This document shows, piece after piece, positions 34,352-42,714 of a stretch of DNA of 64,000 bases. The stretch's first letter is position 1; the number at the start of each line of letters is the position of its first letter. Both the position numbers and the translations under genes were made by a program. The stretch lies in assembly GCA_963838845.1 (NCBI GenBank), contig CAWISR010000003.1, positions 1,505,409-1,569,408 on the forward strand, read 5' to 3'. Source of the DNA: CAVRXQ01 sp963838845. GTDB taxonomy: Bacteria > Actinomycetota > Acidimicrobiia > Acidimicrobiales > Bog-793. The notes under the pieces are model-generated. The model was not told the origin of the DNA and did no database searches. It was given only the letters and a program-made list of their open reading frames with translations.

Positions 34352-35190
34352 CGGACGAGACGACCGCGCCCGAGAGCGGCGCGACAACCGCCGCGACAAC
34401 GCCTGCGTCGCCGGCGGACGACCGGTCGCCGAAGCATCCCTTCACGCTCGCGCTCGACATCGGCGGAACAGGCCTCAAGGGATCGGTGCTCGATACGAGC
34501 GACAAGATGGTCGCCGAGCGGGTGTCGGTGGCGACGCCGTATCCGCTCCCTCCAGAGCGCCTCGTCGCAACCCTCGCCGATCTCGTCCGCCCGCTGCCGA
34601 GCTTCGAGCGGGTCTCGGCCGGTTTTCCGGGCGTCGTACGCAAGGGCAGGGTGCTCACCGCCCCACAGTTCTCGACGGAAAAAGGACTCGGCTCGCGCGT
34701 CGACCCCGAGCTTGTGAAGAAATGGGCGGGCTTTCCGCTCGCCGATGAGCTGTCGAAGTGCTTTTCACGCCCAACGCGCGTCGCGAACGACGCCGACCTG
34801 CAAGGGCTCGCGGTCGTTTCGGGAAAGGGCCTCGAGTTCGTCGTGACGCTCGGCACCGGCGTCGGGACGGCGCTCTTCTACGACGGGATGCTCGCTCCCC
34901 ACCTCGAACTGGCGCACGTGCCCTTCCGTAAGGGCGAGACCTTCAACGAGCAACTCGGCAACGCGACGCTCGAGAAGATCGGCCCGAAGCGTTGGCGAAG
35001 AAGGGTTCTTGTGGCGCTCGACATCTTCCGGACGCTCACGAACTTCGATCACTGCTATCTCGGCGGTGGCAACTCCCGACATCTCAAAGGCCGGGTCGCA
35101 GAGCCGTACTCTGTCGTCGACAACGTCGCCGGGATCCTCGGTGGGCTCAGGCTGTGGGATCCGGGTCGGTCGATCGACCACCGCGACTGA
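34348..35190 (+). CDS. ppgK: ROK family kinase, polyphosphate glucokinase-like
   Basis: A 280-residue ROK protein. After a low-complexity N-terminal 30 residues, the phosphate-binding motif LALDIGGTGLKGSVLD appears (about 34-49), then RVANDADLQG with the catalytic Asp, LGTGVGTALF, and HLELAHVPFRKGETFNEQLG, the wording typical of actinobacterial polyphosphate/ATP glucokinases. It would phosphorylate glucose to glucose-6-phosphate with polyphosphate or ATP; donor preference cannot be read. The usual zinc-binding cysteines of ROK proteins are absent, as in other PPGKs. It is the last gene of the 31.1-35.2 kb operon. Confidence 0.85.
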   Translation: MTDETTAPESGATTAATTPASPADDRSPKHPFTLALDIGGTGLKGSVLDTSDKMVAERVSVATPYPLPPERLVATLADLVRPLPSFERVSAGFPGVVRKGRVLTAPQFSTEKGLGSRVDPELVKKWAGFPLADELSKCFSRPTRVANDADLQGLAVVSGKGLEFVVTLGTGVGTALFYDGMLAPHLELAHVPFRKGETFNEQLGNATLEKIGPKRWRRRVLVALDIFRTLTNFDHCYLGGGNSRHLKGRVAEPYSVVDNVAGILGGLRLWDPGRSIDHRD

Positions 35191-35203
35191 TCGGCGCAGT
35201 CGG

Positions 35204-35581
35204 TCAGTCCTTCGCAAGGCTCTGCGCGCACTGGGCGGAGAGCGCTGAGACGAGCTTCGACTCGGGGACGCGGTTCGACTCCGAGAGCGTCGCCATGAGT
35301 GCCTGCCAGTCGCCGTCGTCGCTGCCCGCAATGGCCGCCGGCTGCAACGCTTCACGAAGGAGCGAGAGCGCGCGCTGCCGCTCCTTTTCGGCGCGGGCGG
35401 TGTTGTCCGTCTTCGTGCTCTGCGCGTAGATCGACAGGCTGCGGCCGACGTCTTCGCAGGCTTGGTGCCCGAGCGATGATGCTGACGCGCCACAGCTGGT
35501 CGCGAGGACGGCGCCCGAGGAGACGAGCGCGGCGGCGCCGAGGAGGCGCCGGAGCCGACGGCCCGGGCGCCCAGCGGTCAT
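35204..35581 (-). CDS. Putative lipoprotein of unknown function
   Basis: A 125-residue protein with a basic N-terminus, a hydrophobic stretch and a lipobox-like LATSC around residue 30, so it is probably a lipoprotein processed by LspA. The mature part is small, helical and charged, with two more cysteines (QACEDVG and SAQCAQS) that could pair. I recognise no family. It overlaps the upstream unknown gene by 4 nt, so the two are cotranscribed and may work together. Confidence 0.7.
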   Translation of the reverse strand: MTAGRPGRRLRRLLGAAALVSSGAVLATSCGASASSLGHQACEDVGRSLSIYAQSTKTDNTARAEKERQRALSLLREALQPAAIAGSDDGDWQALMATLSESNRVPESKLVSALSAQCAQSLAKD

Positions 35582-36138
35582 TCCCCCAGCCAGTCCGGGG
35601 CAGCGTCGAGGAGGAAGCGGCTGACCGCGCGCGTCCGGTCGAAGGTGTCACACAACAGCTCTTCGCCCGCGAGCACTCGGGCGAGGGAGACCTCGTGGCG
35701 GGCGACGATCGTGAGGCGGCGGACGGGCGGATCGGTGACCGAACCGAAAGAGTCGGTCGCCGAGATCTCCAGGGGGAGCTCGACCCCGCCGACGCCGGCG
35801 AGATCGATCGCCAGGCGCAAAAGATCGGGACCGTTCGGCAGCGGCGGGATGCCCCAGTTGAACGTGAGGGGGAATGTCCACTTGTCCGGCGGCTCTTCGT
35901 CGTCGGGGAGGGCGACGACAGCGTCCTCGAAGTCGAGCAGGGTGCGCGGGTCGACCTCAAGGGCGAGATGGAGATCGATCGGCCCGCCGCAACCCTCTTC
36001 GGGATGCAGGTCGACCTCCCAGAACTGCCGCAACGAGTAGGTCTCGACGAAGTGCCGTTCGTCGTGGACATGGAAACCGTGATCGGTCGCGTGGTCCTTC
36101 AGTTCGGCGACATAGCCCGCGACGTCGATGACCGCCAT
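35578..36138 (-). CDS. Conserved-looking hypothetical protein
   Basis: A 186-residue soluble, acidic protein, with no signal peptide and no family I know. It has the features of a real gene: ordered alpha/beta composition, typical codon use, and a TACACT box (36146-36151, minus strand) 7 nt before the ATG at 36138, which suggests a leaderless transcript. Recognisable segments are FHVHDERHFVETYSLRQFWE and NWGIPPLPNGPDLL. It is followed by the lipoprotein gene with a 4-nt overlap. Confidence 0.65.
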   Translation of the reverse strand: MAVIDVAGYVAELKDHATDHGFHVHDERHFVETYSLRQFWEVDLHPEEGCGGPIDLHLALEVDPRTLLDFEDAVVALPDDEEPPDKWTFPLTFNWGIPPLPNGPDLLRLAIDLAGVGGVELPLEISATDSFGSVTDPPVRRLTIVARHEVSLARVLAGEELLCDTFDRTRAVSRFLLDAAPDWLGE

Positions 36139-36145
36139 CGCGTCG

Positions 36146-36230
36146 AGTGTAGGGGAGGCCCTCTTTGGGCTCGCGGGCGGTGTCCGGAGTCGACCACGCC
36201 GGGATCCGCCGCGCGCGCGCCCGATAGCTT
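36146..36230. promoter_or_regulatory. Divergent leaderless -10 boxes (36138 gene and 36237 gene)
   Basis: On the minus strand TACACT (36151-36146) ends 7 nt before the ATG at 36138. On the plus strand TAGCTT (36225-36230) ends 6 nt before the GTG at 36237. The 98-bp region between the genes has no SD for either. Confidence 0.5.
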
Positions 36231-36236
36231 GCCTAC

Positions 36237-37001
36237 GTGCACACCCACGATCTCTCCGCCGTCATGGCTCGCTCCGTTGAGGCGATCACCGACGCGATCA
36301 CCGAGGTCGAGGACTGGTCGGCGCCAGGTGAGCTCGAGGGTCAGTACCGAATCGACGTCGTCGCCGACAAGGTGGCGCTCGAGGTGTTGCTCGGGGCGGG
36401 ACTCGGCGTGCTGAGCGAGGAATCTGGTGTGACCGAAGGTGGCCGCGATCTCCTCGCCGTGATCGATCCGGTTGACGGATCGACGAATGCCTCGCGGCGG
36501 ATCCCGTGGTACGCGACGAGCATCTGCGTCGTCGATTCCGACGGCGCACTCTGTGCCCTGGTTGTGAATCTCGCCGACGGGACGCGCTACGAGGCCGCAA
36601 GGGGAGCAGGCGCGACGCGAAACGGCGACGCGATCGCGGCGGCAAAGACCGACAGGCTCTCCGAGGCGATCGTCGGCGTCTCCGGGTTTCCCCATCGGGC
36701 GATCGGCTGGCGTCAAGCACGCGCCTTCGGAGCCGCCGCCTTGGAGATCTGTGCCGTCGCGGATGGGCGGCTTGACGCGTTCTGCGAATGGGGATCTCGG
36801 TCACTCGGAGCGTGGGACTACCTCGGCGGCGTGCTCGTCGCCACCGAGGGCGGCGGAAAATGCGCCGACGCGTTCGGCCGGGACCTCGTCGTCCGCCGCC
36901 ATGAGGATCGTCGCAGCCCGGTCGTGGCGGCGACGTCGTCTCTGCTCGACGAGCTGCTCGTCGCACGCCGAAGCGGCGCAGAAGTTGCCGAGAATAGATG
37001 A
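36237..37001 (+). CDS. Inositol monophosphatase family protein
   Basis: A 254-residue protein of the IMPase/FBPase-like superfamily. Metal-binding motifs are present: EES (61-63), DPVDGSTN (77-84) and, near the end, AWDYLGGVLVATEGGG. Possible substrates are inositol-1-phosphate, histidinol phosphate or sulfate nucleotides; the sequence does not decide. The GTG at 36237 is chosen for its position 6 nt after TAGCTT. It overlaps the next gene by 4 nt (ATGA). Confidence 0.88.
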   Translation: MHTHDLSAVMARSVEAITDAITEVEDWSAPGELEGQYRIDVVADKVALEVLLGAGLGVLSEESGVTEGGRDLLAVIDPVDGSTNASRRIPWYATSICVVDSDGALCALVVNLADGTRYEAARGAGATRNGDAIAAAKTDRLSEAIVGVSGFPHRAIGWRQARAFGAAALEICAVADGRLDAFCEWGSRSLGAWDYLGGVLVATEGGGKCADAFGRDLVVRRHEDRRSPVVAATSSLLDELLVARRSGAEVAENR

Positions 37002-37738
37002 CCGAATCGACGACTTCCGAAGGGCGCGCCGCCTTCGAGCGGTTGTTATCGCTGCAAGGCGAGGACTCGGCGATCGACGCGCTCGAGCACCGCAAAATGA
37101 CGCTCCCGGCCCGCGCCGAGCTCGCGGAGCATCAACGTTTGCTGGCGCAGATCAACGCCCGAGAACGCGACGCGATGACCGCCCGCCAGACCCACGAGGC
37201 GCGACTTTCCGACTTGGCGAACGAGGTGGCAGAGATCGTCGCCCGGGCGGCACGCATCGACGAACGGCTCCGAGGCGGTGAAGCGGCGTCCTTTCGCGAT
37301 CAGGAGGCGATGGCGATCGAGATGGGCAACCTCGACCGCCTCCGCCGCGACCTCGACGACGAGCAGATCCTCGTCATGGAGGCGATCGAACCGCTCGAGA
37401 TCGAGCTTTCGTCGCTCGCCGACGACCGCAAGACAGAGGACGCTGGGATCGCGCGTGTGCAAGACGAGCTGTCAATCGAAGAGTCGGAGATCGACGCCGA
37501 GATCGCGGAACACCGGACGAGGCGCGAGGAGATCGCGGAGACGATTCCCGGCGCACTGCGCGCCGATTACGAGCGGCTACGAGCGCGCCTTGGGGGAGTC
37601 GGCGTGGCGCGCGTCATCGGTGGGATGTGCAGCGGTTGCCACCTGACGATCTCCGCGAGCGAGCTCGACCACCTCCGTCACGCCGCCGATGGCGAAATCG
37701 TGCACTGCGAGCAGTGCGGGAGGATTCTCGTCCTCTGA
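36998..37738 (+). CDS. C4-type zinc-ribbon coiled-coil protein (CT398/Rv2229c-like)
   Basis: A 246-residue protein. Most of it (about 10-190) is a long charged coiled coil; the C-terminus holds a zinc ribbon with MCSGCHLTIS and VHCEQCGRIL (four cysteines). This layout is the pfam02591 family, whose exact role is unknown although links to secretion or nucleic acids have been suggested. It is translationally coupled to the inositol-phosphatase gene. It is the last gene of clear core character before the accessory segment. Confidence 0.85.
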   Translation: MTESTTSEGRAAFERLLSLQGEDSAIDALEHRKMTLPARAELAEHQRLLAQINARERDAMTARQTHEARLSDLANEVAEIVARAARIDERLRGGEAASFRDQEAMAIEMGNLDRLRRDLDDEQILVMEAIEPLEIELSSLADDRKTEDAGIARVQDELSIEESEIDAEIAEHRTRREEIAETIPGALRADYERLRARLGGVGVARVIGGMCSGCHLTISASELDHLRHAADGEIVHCEQCGRILVL

Positions 37739-37760
37739 CCGGATGGCCGACACAGTCGGG

Positions 37761-38033
37761 TCAGCGGTAGCTGTTTCTCCGCGTTCCGCCTTGCACGGCG
37801 ACGATGATGAGCGCCGTGCAAGCAACGGCGATGACGAGCGCCAGGACGAAGGAGTAGCGGTACCGCAGGCCGAAGACGATCCGCCCGATGAGCCCACCGG
37901 CGAACGATCCCGCAATGCCGACGAGCGCGGTGGAAACAAGGCCCATGCGCTGGCGACCCGGGACGACGAGTCGACCGAGCGCTCCGATAATGAGCCCCGA
38001 GAACAGCATCGCGAGAATGAGGAACAACATCAT
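37761..38033 (-). CDS. GlsB/YeaQ/YmgE family small membrane protein
   Basis: A 90-residue membrane protein with three hydrophobic helices and the family pattern IIGALGRLVVPGRQRMGLVS, then GIAGSFAGGLIG. The family was once called transglycosylase-associated; members are stress-induced membrane proteins without known activity. The gene is convergent with the zinc-ribbon gene, 22 bp apart. GTGGGA lies about 8 nt before the start. Confidence 0.85.
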   Translation of the reverse strand: MMLFLILAMLFSGLIIGALGRLVVPGRQRMGLVSTALVGIAGSFAGGLIGRIVFGLRYRYSFVLALVIAVACTALIIVAVQGGTRRNSYR

Positions 38034-38304
38034 TTGATTGTCCCACTCCGGCGCGCGCGATGTGTCGCGCGTCCTGCGTGTTCACGTACGTTTGGAGGGA
38101 CCGCGAAGGTGCGAGAAAGGAGTTACTCCGCAGCCAGCGGCGTAACGAGGCACGCGAAATGGCCGAGGTGCAGCGGACAAGGGTCCAGGCGCGTTCGCGA
38201 ATCGTGTGGTGCGCCGCAAGGTGTGCGGCAGTGCGAACTCTCTCCTTGGCGAGTTGTCTCCGCGTCTCGGCGGATGAACGCAGAAAGAGACCGAATCTGC
38301 CGAG

Positions 38305-39486
38305 TTATGGACCGGTATAGCGAACGTCAAAACTGTCGGAGGTCGGCGCGCCGGGCGTCGACAAGGTGACACCCTTTTGAACCAGTTCAACGCCTTCAGC
38401 GGGCGTGAGCGTCCAAGTGCGCAGGCTCGTCGCAAGGTCAGAGAATGTGACCGCTCCGAAGTTCGCGAATGGGGTGAGCTGAGTCGGGGTCGTTCCCGAG
38501 TCCTCGACGATCCATTCCGCGGAATATCCGCCTTCGTAGGCGTATTGCGCGCTCGACCCGCCCTTCGAGAAGGCGCTCGACCCGCTGTGGTCTCCGGCGG
38601 TGCCCCATTCCGCTCCCGTCACCATTACCCCCGCGATCCCTTTCGTCACGTCGTCGATCTTCGTCGTCCAATGCCCGCCGGCGGTCTTGTGGACACTCGC
38701 CACCACCTCGTCTCCGGGAGAAACGTCGAGGTTGGCAAACGTGATCGATGCGTTCGGATTCGACGGGTACAGCTCCCACCATGCGTCGTCTTGCTGCGCG
38801 GCGCCGACGCAGCGGTCCTCGGTGCCGGTCTGCAAGAGGGCTCCAGAGTTCCCGCCGCCCGGCCAGTTCACGCCGCCGATGCCGACCCATTCAGAGACCG
38901 AGGCGTTCGGGGTGTCGGTGCAGTTCAGCGTCGGAACGGTCCACGTTCCGCTTGTCGCGTCGATCACCGTTTGCATCGACGGCACGACGTAACCGGACCA
39001 ATTTGTGCTTTCCGTGTACTCGGCAGTCGTCGGCGCGGGCGTGCCGGTTTGACCGGAGTCGATAATGATCGTCACGGGAGCCCACGTCACTGACGATCCG
39101 CGCCGGGCGTAGTCGCGAAAGTGGGCCCGAACCGCCGTGTTTGTGGTGTTCGCACCGAACTCGATCGTCACACGCGCGACGCCGTGAGAGCAGTTCCTCC
39201 ACGACCGCGGCAACGCGTCGGCCACCCCTTTATGTCCCGCGGAAACGAGACGGCAGCCCGTCGCGCCCATCGTCCGCATCGTTACCTCGACCGTTCCGCC
39301 GCGCGACGGAAGTGATGCTCGGTTGGCTCGGATCGAAAGGATCGTCGGGACATTGAGCCCCGATAGTCCGGTTACCGAGCGAGGCACTGCGCCCGCTTGT
39401 GTCGCGAGACCCATCAGTACCGAGAGAACGATCGCGACGGTCGTCGCGGGGAGAAGCTGCTTGCTCCTCTGTTGACGGCTGGTCAC
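38305..39486 (-). CDS. Secreted G1 family glutamic endopeptidase (eqolisin)
   Basis: A 393-residue secreted protein: signal peptide (about 1-33, ending ATQAGA), a domain of about 120 residues rich in beta strands, then a G1 peptidase domain from about residue 158. The domain shows STNWSGYVV (160-168), SGTWTVP, VSEWVGIGG, GALLQTG (Gln219) and YSAEWIVED (Glu324/Glu328). G1 peptidases use a Gln/Glu pair and work at acidic pH; they are best known from fungi but occur in some bacteria. TAGAGT (39494-39499, minus strand) ends 7 nt before the GTG at 39486, so it is probably leaderless. Confidence 0.85.
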   Translation of the reverse strand: MTSRQQRSKQLLPATTVAIVLSVLMGLATQAGAVPRSVTGLSGLNVPTILSIRANRASLPSRGGTVEVTMRTMGATGCRLVSAGHKGVADALPRSWRNCSHGVARVTIEFGANTTNTAVRAHFRDYARRGSSVTWAPVTIIIDSGQTGTPAPTTAEYTESTNWSGYVVPSMQTVIDATSGTWTVPTLNCTDTPNASVSEWVGIGGVNWPGGGNSGALLQTGTEDRCVGAAQQDDAWWELYPSNPNASITFANLDVSPGDEVVASVHKTAGGHWTTKIDDVTKGIAGVMVTGAEWGTAGDHSGSSAFSKGGSSAQYAYEGGYSAEWIVEDSGTTPTQLTPFANFGAVTFSDLATSLRTWTLTPAEGVELVQKGVTLSTPGAPTSDSFDVRYTGP

Positions 39487-39683
39487 CGAAAGAACTCTAG
39501 GGAACGGGAGTCTCGCGCCCGAATTTCGCGCAAGGCGCGAGATGAATCACAGCGCCGTCGAGTGGACGTATTCGACGAATGCCGCTGCCTCATCGAGGCT
39601 CCCTCGCGGCGCACCGGGGCAACTCGTTGACTACATGCCAGGGAATGTCCACCGGAGTTTCGGGTCAACGCGGCAGGAGATAC

Positions 39684-40640
39684 TCAATGGAGGGTGTTCG
39701 CGAAGGCATTGGCGATGACGCGATACCCGGTGTCGTTGGGGTGCACATCGGGTGCCGCACTCGCCGCGGTCGGGCACATGTATGTCCAAACGCAGACCTG
39801 GAACACATCCTCCGGCAGTGGTCCGCCGCCATAGCTGCGTACGGGTACGACGGTTCCGGTGTGAAAGGCCGACGCGGCGTTCGCAACGGCGACTCCGTGT
39901 TCCCTGAAGATTGTGGCAACCGCGACGTTTAATGACGTGACTCCGAGCAGAGAGGCTGAAGCCTCGGTCTTGCCGGTGACTCCGCCGGGGCGAAAAGCGA
40001 GACCGAGATAGGGGTCGTAGTAGTTCATCCCGACGAACTGCGCTGAAGGGTCGTCGCGTCTGAGCGTGCCGCGCAAGTCGTTGAGGATGCGAGAGAGGTT
40101 TTTCGCGACGCGACCAACTTGTGTCGTGAAACAGGTCAAGGCGGCGACACCACTTTCTTGGGCGCACCGCGAAATGTCGTTCGCGCCGAGATCGATCGTC
40201 ACGAGTGCAACATCCGAGTGGTGGTCGTCGAGGAAGGTTTGAGCCGCCGAGAGCTGGTTCGGCGCGTTGAACTCATGCTCGTACAACTGCGTGCACTGGT
40301 TCAGTGCGGGTTGCGAGAGCATTGAAGTCGTCGTCTCGCCGGGACACGCAAGATCGATGAGCCTCAGATCAAGTCGAGTCGCGAGATCGGCCGCATAGCT
40401 TCCCCGATACCCCTCGTCGGGATAGCCGGTCGCGGCGTCGACGGGAGGGAGGGTCGATCCGAATGTCGGCTGATATCCGGCGGCGAGGGAGTCACCCAAG
40501 GCGAGGAGGTACGGGCGCGGCCGCGCATGGCGACCAAATGCCGCCGCTCGGGCCGGGGGGACTGCCGTGAGAACCGCGAGCAGGACACCAGCGGCAGCCA
40601 AGAGACACGTATGACGAACGAACCTTGTGCCGATGAACAC
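39684..40640 (-). CDS. Secreted SGNH/GDSL hydrolase
   Basis: A 318-residue protein with a signal peptide (about 1-33, ending PPARAAA) and an SGNH hydrolase fold: block I ALGDSLAAGY (Ser51), block III IDLGANDIS, and block V DVHPNDTGY (Asp298, His300). It is probably an extracellular esterase, lipase or acetylhydrolase; the substrate is unknown. It points the same way as the G1 endopeptidase and lies 197 bp upstream of it, so the two may form a secreted degradation pair. The GTG at 40640 has a GCGGAG sequence just before it. Confidence 0.88.
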   Translation of the reverse strand: MFIGTRFVRHTCLLAAAGVLLAVLTAVPPARAAAFGRHARPRPYLLALGDSLAAGYQPTFGSTLPPVDAATGYPDEGYRGSYAADLATRLDLRLIDLACPGETTTSMLSQPALNQCTQLYEHEFNAPNQLSAAQTFLDDHHSDVALVTIDLGANDISRCAQESGVAALTCFTTQVGRVAKNLSRILNDLRGTLRRDDPSAQFVGMNYYDPYLGLAFRPGGVTGKTEASASLLGVTSLNVAVATIFREHGVAVANAASAFHTGTVVPVRSYGGGPLPEDVFQVCVWTYMCPTAASAAPDVHPNDTGYRVIANAFANTLH

Positions 40641-40705
40641 GGTCTCCGCGAAATCGAAAGTGTGGAAAGGATAACGTCATCACGTTCAGATAGGACGGAG
40701 CGGTC

Positions 40706-41062
40706 GTGGACGACGAACACGAGATTTCGTACCTCGCGCTGCAGATCGGCACCCCCGTGCAGAGTTCCGAAGGCCATCCGTTCGGGAACGTCGAACACGT
40801 CCTACAGATCCCGAGCGAAGACCTCTTCGATGGCATCGTTGTCGCGACGAGCAACGGACACCGGTTCGTTGACAAAGGTCAAATACGCGAAATCACGACC
40901 GAAGCCGTCTATTGCTTTCTGAGCGACGAACAGGTCGCTCAGTTACCGCCACCGTCTCGCGTTCCGTCAATGCACGTAGATCCGTTCCAAGACACTGGGC
41001 CATCGTTGAGCGCTAAGTGGGGTCGCCTATTTCGACGAGAACGGTGGATCGAAGACAAATAG
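40706..41062 (+). CDS. PRC-barrel-like domain protein
   Basis: A 118-residue soluble protein. Residues about 8-80 resemble a PRC-barrel: LQIGTPVQSSEGHPFGNVEHVL, allowing for gaps, then LFDGIVVATSNGHRFVDKGQI. Proteins of this kind bind other macromolecules or metals; a more precise role is not visible. GGAG lies about 8 nt before the GTG at 40706. It is divergent from the SGNH hydrolase (65 bp). Confidence 0.65.
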   Translation: MDDEHEISYLALQIGTPVQSSEGHPFGNVEHVLQIPSEDLFDGIVVATSNGHRFVDKGQIREITTEAVYCFLSDEQVAQLPPPSRVPSMHVDPFQDTGPSLSAKWGRLFRRERWIEDK

Positions 41063-41356
41063 GGTCCCGTGGCGAACACCTGGGCGGGAGTCTCGCCTGC
41101 TCCGTAGCGTCTTTCCAGGAAGTATCACGCAAGGCAATAGGTTCGCCACACTGAGTGCTCGTGTTGATGCCGGACGGCGGGAAGTTGTCGACTAACGCTC
41201 GGAGTAATTCAGTTCTATTAAGCGCGTAGATCCGGCCAAGGAGTGTCAAACAAACCCGCACACTCTTAACCCACGCGCACGATGTGCCGTTAGCTAGTTA
41301 CGGCGCAGAACAGCGCCGAGAGTGACGCGGAATGTCCGTGGCAGGAAGGCCCAATC
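41063..41356. other. Gap with no gene recognised
   Basis: The stretch is more AT-rich than the core genes and contains a copy of the short repeat at 41203-41220. No frame carries a recognisable protein. It probably holds the promoter of the 41357 gene. Confidence 0.45.
41203..41220 (+). repeat. Short repeat, copy 1 (TAATTCAGTYCTATTA)
   Basis: AGTAATTCAGTTCTATTA; the 16-mer core differs at one base from the copy at 43611-43628. A shorter match, AGTAATTCAG, lies at 44207-44216. All copies are inside the AT-richer segment. Confidence 0.45.
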
Positions 41357-41560
41357 ATGCGGTTGAGGCGAAGGTGCCAACGCATCGTCAAAACTGAGCA
41401 TGGCCGAGACCAGTGCAACGGGAGTGCTGCATGGTGCGGTTCGCTTCACGCGGGTCACGACGCTTATGTCGTGGAATGTTGCGACCGACACCGATCAGCG
41501 CTCATCGACGCTGAACCGCTCGACGGAAACTCGGAGAAGCTCGTTGAGTACCATGCGTGA
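41357..41560 (+). CDS. Small Cys/His-rich hypothetical protein
   Basis: A 67-residue protein supported by a strong SD, AGGAAGG at 41343-41349, 7 nt before the ATG. It contains Cys7, a QCNGSAAWC pair, and VVECCDRHRSAL, a spacing that could bind zinc. I know no family for it. Base composition is average for the island. It could be a short zinc-finger protein of a mobile element, but homology would have to confirm it. Confidence 0.5.
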   Translation: MRLRRRCQRIVKTEHGRDQCNGSAAWCGSLHAGHDAYVVECCDRHRSALIDAEPLDGNSEKLVEYHA

Positions 41561-41895
41561 CCTCAAAAGCTAGTGGGGGCAGATCGGCTTGGCTTTTGCG
41601 AGCGGACACATCGGCGGCAGTGCTCGTCGGAGATCTCGCTTAATACTGGACAATCACTCGCGCATCCTGAGCCGTCTGCGTCCGGTCTCCCACCCCGATA
41701 TATCAATCCAACTAAACGGGTGGTGTGTCGCCGACCCGGCGATAGGGGTCACCCACCAATCGTCGGAGTCATCCCAGAGCGCCGGGCACCCTTTTCTGCC
41801 GGGATTACCTGCTACTGCGAAGCGTGCCACAGCCCTTCTTGACAACTGGCAACCGAACGCTGTCGGAGAGTCACCTACAACGAAAGAGGCACTGC
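41561..41895. other. Gap with no gene recognised
   Basis: These 335 AT-richer bases (for example GATATATC at about 41697) show no protein I can support. A perfect -35-like TTGACA is at 41839-41844, but no good -10 follows at the right distance. Transcription of the Ltp-like gene probably starts here. Confidence 0.45.
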
Positions 41896-42438
41896 ATGAA
41901 GAGGCTCGTACTGGTCGTGGTTGCGATCATCGCAACGGCGCTCGCTCCACTAGCCGTGGCTAGCGCTTCGAGTCACTACACGAGCCGCAAGACGGTCAGT
42001 TTGACTGGTGGTCAGAGCGTTTCGGTTACCTGTTCTGGAAAGTCCCTTTCAGTGACCAAGTCGGGAAATGTAGCAGTGCTCATCTGCGCATCACGGCCAG
42101 TCAAGGCGCCCGTAACAACCCCCGCCCTAACGCAGCAAGAGAAGAGCGCAGTGGCGGCAGCCAAACAGTACCTAAGCACGCAGGCCTTTTCGAAGCAGGG
42201 CCTCATTGACCAACTGGACTCGCCGGATGGTAGTGGGTATTCGGTCAACGATGCGACTGTCGCAGTTGACAGCCTCACGGTGAACTGGAACGCCGAGGCC
42301 GTGCAAGCGGCCAAGGAATACCTCCAGACTCAGCCCTTCTCATGCAGCGACCTGATTCAACAACTGGACTCTCCGGACGGTGATCAGTTCACAGTCGCTC
42401 AGGCTACGTATGGAGCGACGCAGGCAGGCGACTGCTAG
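41896..42438 (+). CDS. Secreted protein with two Ltp-type (host cell surface-exposed lipoprotein) domains
   Basis: A 180-residue protein from the ATG at 41896, with AGAGG 6 nt upstream. A signal peptide covers about 1-25 (KRLVLVVVAIIATALAPLAVASA). After a Ser/Thr-rich strand region come two copies of the Ltp repeat: AAKQYLSTQAFSKQGLIDQL and AAKEYLQTQPFSCSDLIQQL, each followed by DSPDG. This domain (pfam07553) is known from the phage TP-J34 lipoprotein Ltp, which blocks DNA injection by related phages, and from many Gram-positive genomes. There is no lipobox cysteine at the cleavage site. A superinfection-exclusion role is possible but inferred. Confidence 0.8.
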   Translation: MKRLVLVVVAIIATALAPLAVASASSHYTSRKTVSLTGGQSVSVTCSGKSLSVTKSGNVAVLICASRPVKAPVTTPALTQQEKSAVAAAKQYLSTQAFSKQGLIDQLDSPDGSGYSVNDATVAVDSLTVNWNAEAVQAAKEYLQTQPFSCSDLIQQLDSPDGDQFTVAQATYGATQAGDC

Positions 42439-42714
42439 AGCATCAGCGGTACGCGTAACGATCCACGCATACTTTGCGTCAAAACGAAGACGACACCAAC
42501 TGTTCGCCAATCAGGATCGCGTTGCGTTGATCACCTGAACTCGCAGCCGGTCGGGGACACTCACGAAGGTGACGCTGCGTAATTGTGCAGATATATCCGG
42601 AACCCCGTGCCCAAGGGTCCGGGGAGGCCCTGCTCGTCGATGGCATCCCATCGGGACGCAGCCGATGATCCTTTTCGTTTGGCCGATGACGGATCAAATC
42701 ACCGTTTGGCGTAG
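42439..42714. other. Gap with no gene recognised
   Basis: I see no supportable gene between the Ltp-like gene and the convergent DUF1059 gene. CCGGAACCCC and GGGTCCGGGG around 42597-42630 could form an imperfect hairpin that ends transcription from the left. Confidence 0.35.

Noticed and set aside
42479..42697. A 72-codon frame on the minus strand between the Ltp-like and DUF1059 genes.
   Set aside because: It has no SD, its composition is low in hydrophobic residues, and it resembles no family.
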